Assembly: GCA_027946365.1 (NCBI GenBank)
Contig: JAPEUQ010000008.1
Coordinates: 1,674,001-1,738,000 of the forward strand
Origin: Kalmusia sp. IMI 367209
Lineage: Eukaryota > Ascomycota > Dothideomycetes > Pleosporales > Didymosphaeriaceae
Direction of reading: 5' to 3'
Length of the DNA stretch: 64,000 bases
Position numbers and translations under genes: made by a program. Each line of letters starts with the position of its first letter. The stretch's first letter is position 1. This document shows positions 58,536 to 64,000 of this stretch, piece after piece. The notes below the pieces were generated by a model that saw only the letters and a list, made by a program, of their open reading frames with translations, had not been told where the DNA came from and made no database searches.

Positions 58536-59520
58536 CTCAGGAAGAGATTCTCGGACAACTTAGCTAAGCAGGCAGGTTTTTCTCCCAAGGCAAAAGCCTG
58601 GAAACAGCTTCTGTGCGCATGGTGCGTCTTATTTTGTTCAATCCGCATTCTTTTTCTAGGTTATTGCTTCGACTAAGACAGTTCCTGTATTCCAATCTAA
58701 GAAATGAGCAGATGAAATCATGTGAGAGCAGATGGGTACTGTGTGGTTGGCACAAATGTAATGCTTGTTTTGAGATCCTTTGGAGTAAATGTCGACGATC
58801 TCCCAGATGAGTATACAACCTGAGCTACTCGGCGAATTGAAAATGGCGTGTAGTTCGGGGTACGAAACAAGGTTGAGAGATGGGAGTGGTATCAAGAGCT
58901 TGAAAGTATGAGCACTTAAGCTAGCAATGTTGTACATTGCATGGCGATTATTCTTAGGTTACGAGATAATGAAGATAAGATAACCCAAACGATAATGCTT
59001 AGAAAACGAGAATCACCAATCCTCTTGTATCCCAATATATCGCACCTGTAGATAGATATAAATGGAAGAACGTGTTATACCCCTGTAGAGAATTATCAGA
59101 GAAGCCAACTGATACCCACACTATGAACCTACTTGCTTTTGGGTGTCACCCATCAATCAAAGTCTGTATTCCGGTAGAAATGTTTGGGCGCCGGTATTTG
59201 ACCACTTACAGGCCCGCGTAGCTTGACCCGTGCATATTGACCGAAAGCACGCCAAAGAAAGGAACGAAGGCGATACCCATGAAGATACTCATAAAGGTTG
59301 TTTACCAGGTTATTGATCTCCGCCGTTGATTGACGGCCTCACCATCGCAGCTTGATGAGTCTAATTATCTGAAAGTTGGGTACATCACTTTCCAATCCTT
59401 ACAAGACATCAGTGCCTGCCTTTTCCCGCCATACACATGTTTCCCACAGTGCCTCCATGATATATAATATTTACATCAGCCTGAGGGAGAACAACGGCAT
59501 GTGAAATGTGGGACGCATCT
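58536..59520. other. Intergenic between convergent genes
   Basis: BTB and NOP15-like 3' regions. No gene recognised. Confidence 0.5.
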
Positions 59521-61289
59521 TCAAGCCTTGGGTTTCTTCGCCTTCTTTACACCTGCTCCGTTTTGTGAGGCTGGCTGAGCCTTCCGCTTCTTGTCTGCAA
59601 CAACATCGCCTTGAGTTTGGGATTCCTTCTTCCCCGACTTAGATTTAGGGGCAGCGACATGAGACTCCCCGAGAGCCTCTGCCACAGCATCAGACTTGCG
59701 CTTCTGTTCCTTGTTCGTTTTGCTCTTAATTTCGAGGACCGGTTCCGTTACAACGACACCAGACTCAAGCTCAAGATCAGCCTTTGCACAATTAGCATTT
59801 CCTTAAAGACTTCACGATGCTAGGTAACTTACCTCCTCCGCAGTAAGCAATTGTTGAGCAGGACCATCCTCCACGGCGGAGATCTTCTTGGGCACCGAAT
59901 CAACTGATTTCATAGCAGGTGCTTCAAGAGTATAGCCAAACTCTTCTTGTAGTCCCTTGGCCTTACCGGCCCGTCTCTTATTCTCGCTCTGAATGCGCTT
60001 TTCCCATACATCGCGCTGTGCACCGCGAGCCATAGCAGCACCAGCCTTTTTGTTTCGGGGATCGACCTTGAAGCGCTCGTTGGCACCCTTGAATAGCTCT
60101 GGATGGACCTGCTCAGGTGGTATGGTACGGCACTGCAGGATATGACCAAACATGAGATAGTTGTGCATAGTTTTTGCGACAATCTCGGCGACTTCAGCGT
60201 TCGCGAACTCTATGAAAGCGTAGTGCTTCGAAGCCCCTGTCTTCTTATTACGGGACAGGCGCAGACGATTGACGGTACCGAATTGAGAAAAGTACTTCTT
60301 CATTTGGGATTCGAAGAAACCGTGCGGGATGCGGCTGTGGCATGTCAGTTCCATACATTGACAAATGTGGTTTAGTAACTCACCCAAGGTATATGACACC
60401 AGGCTCAGCATCCTTACGGGCCTTCTCTAGCTCCTTACGCTTCTTCTTGCTAATATCTGGCAGGGCATTCTCATTGAAACCTTCATCTTCCCTCTCCAAG
60501 TCGCTCTCATCGCGTTCGCTCTCAAAACCGGCGAGCAGGGCAGCCGTCTGGTCATCCAGATCGCCTTCCTCTTCATTGTCGTCTTGCGAAAAAAGAGCTT
60601 CTTCGCCCACTGCTTCAGGCACTTCCTCCTGCTGCTTCGATTTTTTTCCCTTCTTAGATTTGTTCTCATCCACGGCAGAGGGCACAGCATCGGCAGCAGC
60701 CTCTTCCGGGACCTCGATGACAGTCTTCTCCGTCTTCTTAGATTTCTTCCCCTTCTTCGGCTTCTGCTCCTCTACAGTCGTAGGCAGACCCTGGGCGACA
60801 TCCTCCGTCACCGGGACCTCGGCATCGTTCACCTGTTTTCCCTTGTTCGATTTCTTAGTCGTAGTCTTGTCGGTCTCAGATGCAACCGCAGCGTCAGGAG
60901 CAGCCTCCTTGGCCTTCTTCACCTTCTTCTTGGACTTCTCCTTCACCTCCCTAGCCTCCAGTGGGGCATCTACGAGCTCAGCGCCATCGCCATTGATCTC
61001 ATTGGCTTTGTTCTTCTTGGACTTCCTCGACTTCGCCGGCTCAATGGTCGCTGAAGCTTCGTCGTCCGAGAAGAAATCGGCGGCCTGCTTGCGCGACGCT
61101 TTCACGGCCTTGGCGGGCTTCTCCTGCGTGGCAGCGACTTCGTTAGATTTCCGCGCTTTCTTTGCTTTGGGCTGCGAGTCGGCTGCGCCTGCGGACAACG
61201 AGTCAGTACGATAGTATTCTTTAGGATGCACGGTATACAGCTAGACACATACCCTTGCGCTTCTTGCTTTGGGATTCTGAGGCAGCCAT
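59521..61289 (-). CDS. Nucleolar RRM protein, NOP15/NIFK-like
   Basis: RNA-binding ribosome-biogenesis factor of the yeast Nop15 and human NIFK type. Exons 61289-61253, 61188-60384, 60334-59833 and 59781-59521 give 534 residues. A long Lys/Glu/Ala-rich N-terminal half (about 280 residues, with KKGKKSK-type repeats) is typical of nucleolar proteins. A single RRM follows: IYLGRIPHGFFESQMKKYF (RNP2), SKHYAFIEF (RNP1) and LMFGHILQCRTIPPEQVHP, the usual extension of this family. The C-terminus is again basic and ends KKAKKPKA. The exon 2/3 join completes RNP2. The last exon depends on a GTAAGT donor and an AAG acceptor. Divergent from SMN. Confidence 0.9.
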
Positions 61290-61606
61290 CGCAATATTGG
61301 TCGCTGTTCTCGAAGTGAAATTGCAGCTCGATGTATGCGGCACGAAAAAGTTCGTGGAGGGAGCTCGAGCCACCAACTTTTTTGGCGCTAACGCTAGCAG
61401 CTTGTGCCGACAAGGCGCCGGTGGAAGACAGCTACCATTGACCGCTGCATACACAATAATCTGTTTCAACTGTATTCGACAACAAATCAGCCTCCTGTAC
61501 GGGTATAGAGATATTTTGAGTTACAATCTATCTCAACCGTGGGGGCAGTCACTTGCCCATCTACCCGTCCCGGTCGCCGGTTGCATCACGACTGCAAAGC
61601 GAGACC
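61290..61606. promoter_or_regulatory. Shared NOP15-like/SMN promoter
   Basis: A 317-base gap between divergent start codons. Both genes serve RNA or RNP assembly, so co-regulation is plausible, but no site was identified. Confidence 0.4.
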
Positions 61607-62375
61607 ATGGCGCCCGGTGTCAGCCTGGACGACCGAAGCGCTTGGGACGACTCAGCCTTAATCGACTCGTGGGACGAAGCAGTCGCTGAGTATCAAGTTA
61701 GTATTCACCTGCCCTGTAAATGTTCATCGGATATTGATAGCGGCTAGAAATATCACAGCATTTCCAAATCAGGGAAGCGTCTCGAAGATGTCTTGACCAG
61801 AGAGGAGCTGGAACAGCTGCGAGGGTAAGTTGCTCATTGTGTGCTCGAATGCCACCTAATTGTATTAGGGATTACGGAGATCTGATGGACGAAGAGACTG
61901 GTTCTCGTGCAGATCCAAACGACGGGGATGACGCCGATGCCGCACTGCCTCAGGAGCAGACTAAAGGTGAAGGCCCAAAAGGATCAACTGGAATGCATGC
62001 GCAGGTACGATTTGACATCTTGACAGGCTGTAACTGCTATGCCGAAAGAGAACTCACAAGAAACAGGATAGACCAACACCCGGCGACCAAGGAAGCGCAA
62101 AAGCGACAGAAACAGAGCCGTCGCATGACAGGCATCTATCCGCGTCGATGCCGCAGGCTCTTCTCGGGTCAGGTAAGTGACAGCCGGATGACCGGCAACC
62201 GATCTCCTGCCTAGAACAATCCGCTTGGCATGAAACATCTAACTTCTTGACAGTTGGAGACGAGAATCTGAAAAATCTTATGATGTCCTGGTACTATGCC
62301 GGCTACTACACGGGCTTGGCCACTGGGCAGCAACAGGCTGCGTCGGATAACAATCCATTGCAGAAACAGGAGTGA
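61607..62375 (+). CDS. Survival motor neuron (SMN) homologue without Tudor domain
   Basis: Core of the SMN complex, which loads Sm rings on spliceosomal snRNAs. Five exons (61607-61696, 61748-61824, 61869-62004, 62067-62172, 62254-62375) give 176 residues. The N-terminal Gemin2-binding helix is WDDSALIDSWDEAVAEYQKY. The C-terminal YG box is NLMMSWYYAGYYTGLATG, with the Tyr/Gly spacing used for oligomerisation. Between them is only a short acidic, low-complexity part; the Tudor domain of animal SMN is absent, as in fission yeast Smn1. The small exons make it easy to miss in annotation; no single exon exceeds 136 bases. Confidence 0.9.
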
Positions 62376-63190
62376 CGGAAAGGCTGGAATCAGAGTGCGA
62401 GATGGAGAATGTGAATGTTTGATACTTGCCAGCCGTCTTGATAAGACTGTAGTCCGTGCAGAAGTAGGAAATGGTATTGGGCTAGGCCAATCAGGGGGTG
62501 AGGCTCTCGGCTCGTAATCCGCAGCCTTGCTAACGGGGAACAGCTCGTGCCTCACGACTTCGGATGCTGAGGCTGCGAAATTCGTTTTGCCTCAGCGCTT
62601 TATGCAGGTGGAGTCTCCGAGTGCCTTTCCGTCCAGGCACCTCCACTGAACTGCTTTGTAGCGCAGGCTTGTCCAAAGCTTAGCGTTACTGAAACGGGTA
62701 TGCGGGGGTGCAAGCGAGACAGATCTGCGACACTTTCGACACAATCTCGAACCCATCTGGTACATTACGGGCGTCAGGCACGGACGCCACACCCACCTTG
62801 CCTCTTTGCCTCAGCAAAATCAGTTCATTTGTGCAGGTGGCTTTCGCGCACTTACCGGCTTCTGCCAAGCCGAAGGGGTGTGATGTTTCGGCGCGTGTGC
62901 AGCAGGTTTGCGACCCCCAGACTCCCAATTTCATGCAGCGATAAAGGCACAGGATGTGCCTGAGCCGTTCCTTTTTTCTCGTCTTCTATCCTCCTTAACT
63001 GTGTCGGTTCGGTGCCAAACCATTTCATTCTCTTCCCTTCTGGTTTTCGCTTCATATCCACAACCATTGAGCCGGCCCTCATCGTGTGCCTTTCGATCTT
63101 TAACTTCGACAACCCCAGTTTAGTACCTTTGTCTGCAGTGCAGGCGCTTCGTTCTTTCGTCCTATTACGACAACCAGAAACCTAGTCATA
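62376..63190. other. Intergenic with a possible hairpin
   Basis: No gene seen. At 62608-62646 a short hairpin can form: inner stem GTGCCT/AGGCAC round an 8-base loop and outer stem GTGGAG/CTCCAC with a one-sided bulge. From about 62970 the sequence is pyrimidine-rich, as in a promoter of the next gene. Confidence 0.4.
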
Positions 63191-64000
63191 ATGAAGTACA
63201 TTTCGGCACTATCTCTGGCAGCCAGCCTCGCTGCGGCACAGATGCAGGTCATGAGTCTCGCACCTCAAGCCTCCTCTGGCCCCCTTGTACACACCGTGAG
63301 TAGTTTGCTTGCCTTCTAGAACGGCACCTAACGATTATCAGGTCACTGTTGGTGGAATGAAGCCCGTTTCGACCGGAATGGCACCGGTATTAGGGTTCTC
63401 TCCAGAGTCGATTACAGCAAACATTGGCGACACGGTCGAGTTCGTCTTCATGCAAAAGAACCATAGTGCTACGCAATCTACATTCGCCGAGCCCTGCAAA
63501 GCAATGGAGGGAGGAAAGGATTCGGGTTTCATGCCCAACCCAGATGGTGCAGCGGGTGTTTCTTGGAATGTTACCGTGGAGAGCATGGATGCGCAATGTA
63601 AGCAAATGCCCGCTCACACACGCTGCAGAAACACTTGCTAATATCGATGGTATAGGGTACTATTGCAAGCAGGGAACGCACTGTGGTGTAGGCATGGTCT
63701 TCGCTATCAACGCAGCGACAACAGGCGACAAGACCATGTCTGCTTTCAAGCAGCTTGCTATTCTTGGAAACAGTACTAAGCAGGCGCCTCTCACCTCGGC
63801 CGCTATCCAACAGGTCCAGGCTGGTGCTCAAGCCGCTCCCAGCACCGTCACTGTCCAGGCTGGAGGCGCCGCCGCCACTGGAGCCGCCACTGGAGCCGCC
63901 GCCTCGACAGCAACTGTTGTCGCTGGTCAAGGAACCGACAACGCTGGCAACACCTGCGGATGCCAGTGCCTCTGCGGCGTCAACTCGTTCCCGCAAGAAG
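63191..64000 (+). CDS. Secreted cupredoxin-like Ser/Ala-rich protein, 3' end outside window
   Basis: Fungal extracellular protein with a plastocyanin-like fold. Exons 63191-63295, 63342-63597 and 63656 onwards; the last stays open to the window edge, so the C-terminus is missing. A signal peptide is evident (MKYISALSLAASLAAA). The cupredoxin domain includes VTVGGMKPV, GFSPESITANIGDTVEFVF, KNHSATQSTFAEPC, WYYCKQGTHCGVGMVFAIN and ends about residue 160. The potential copper ligands are His in KNHS, Cys in YYCK, His in THCG and Met in GMVF. Then comes an Ala/Thr/Ser/Gln-rich region with a short GAATGAATG repeat, suggesting a GPI-anchored wall protein, but the anchor lies beyond the edge. The role is unknown. 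Confidence 0.88.

Noticed and set aside
60342..61214. Plus-strand 290-codon Ser/Phe-rich frame
   Set aside because: Antisense shadow of the Lys/Glu-rich part of the NOP15-like gene, whose splice sites and RRM are convincing.

Overview
The window is nuclear DNA of a filamentous ascomycete. Most genes have introns of about 45 to 60 bases with GT/AG borders and CTAAC- or CTGAC-like branch points, and products match fungal families, including a secreted GH16 glucanase, an AA9 polysaccharide monooxygenase and fungal-type COQ2, ALG10, SEC23 and PEX19. A protein-kinase pseudogene of a type I recall from Dothideomycetes makes that class, perhaps Pleosporales, my best guess; this is inference. All exon joins below were made by hand from splice signals, reading phase and family similarity.

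Left part (0-17.5 kb): a JmjC zinc-finger protein (minus) is divergent from mitochondrial COQ2 (plus). A secreted GH16 glucanase and a GFA-fold protein follow. Then come three minus-strand genes: ribosomal protein eL31, a CHY/RING ubiquitin-ligase-like protein and an SH3-RasGEF of the Cdc25 type. From 17.45 to about 19.5 kb lies a G+C-rich stretch, open in several frames, with no recognisable protein. It is followed by a gene-poor block to 24.97 kb.

Middle (25-44.6 kb): this is a dense housekeeping block. ALG10 and GINS subunit PSF2 are divergent. A decayed copy of the PSF2 3' end lies 0.4 kb downstream of the gene. Then come an AA9 monooxygenase, an unrecognised acidic protein, PEX19 divergent from UBC9 (SUMO E2), a PAB2-type poly(A)-binding protein divergent from a voltage-gated proton channel (Hv1), the pseudokinase SCY1, nucleoporin NDC1 and a Pep12-like syntaxin.

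Right part (44.6-64 kb): a second gene-poor block holds a kinase pseudogene with three stops and a frameshift. It is followed by cytochrome c haem lyase divergent from mevalonate diphosphate decarboxylase, SEC23, a small four-helix membrane protein, a BTB/POZ protein, a NOP15-like nucleolar RRM protein divergent from a short Tudor-less SMN homologue, and a secreted cupredoxin-like protein cut by the right edge.

The genes do not form one pathway or a secondary-metabolite cluster. Recurrent themes are head-to-head gene pairs sharing promoters of 0.2 to 0.7 kb, RNA metabolism (PAB2, SMN, NOP15, eL31), membrane traffic (SEC23, PEP12, SCY1, PEX19, NDC1) and mitochondrial functions (COQ2, haem lyase). 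The most interesting items are the proton channel, the Tudor-less SMN, the stop-free in-frame intron in ALG10, the PSF2 duplication relic, the kinase pseudogene and the G+C-rich leader in front of the RasGEF. I found no clear tRNA, rRNA, CRISPR array or intact transposon.
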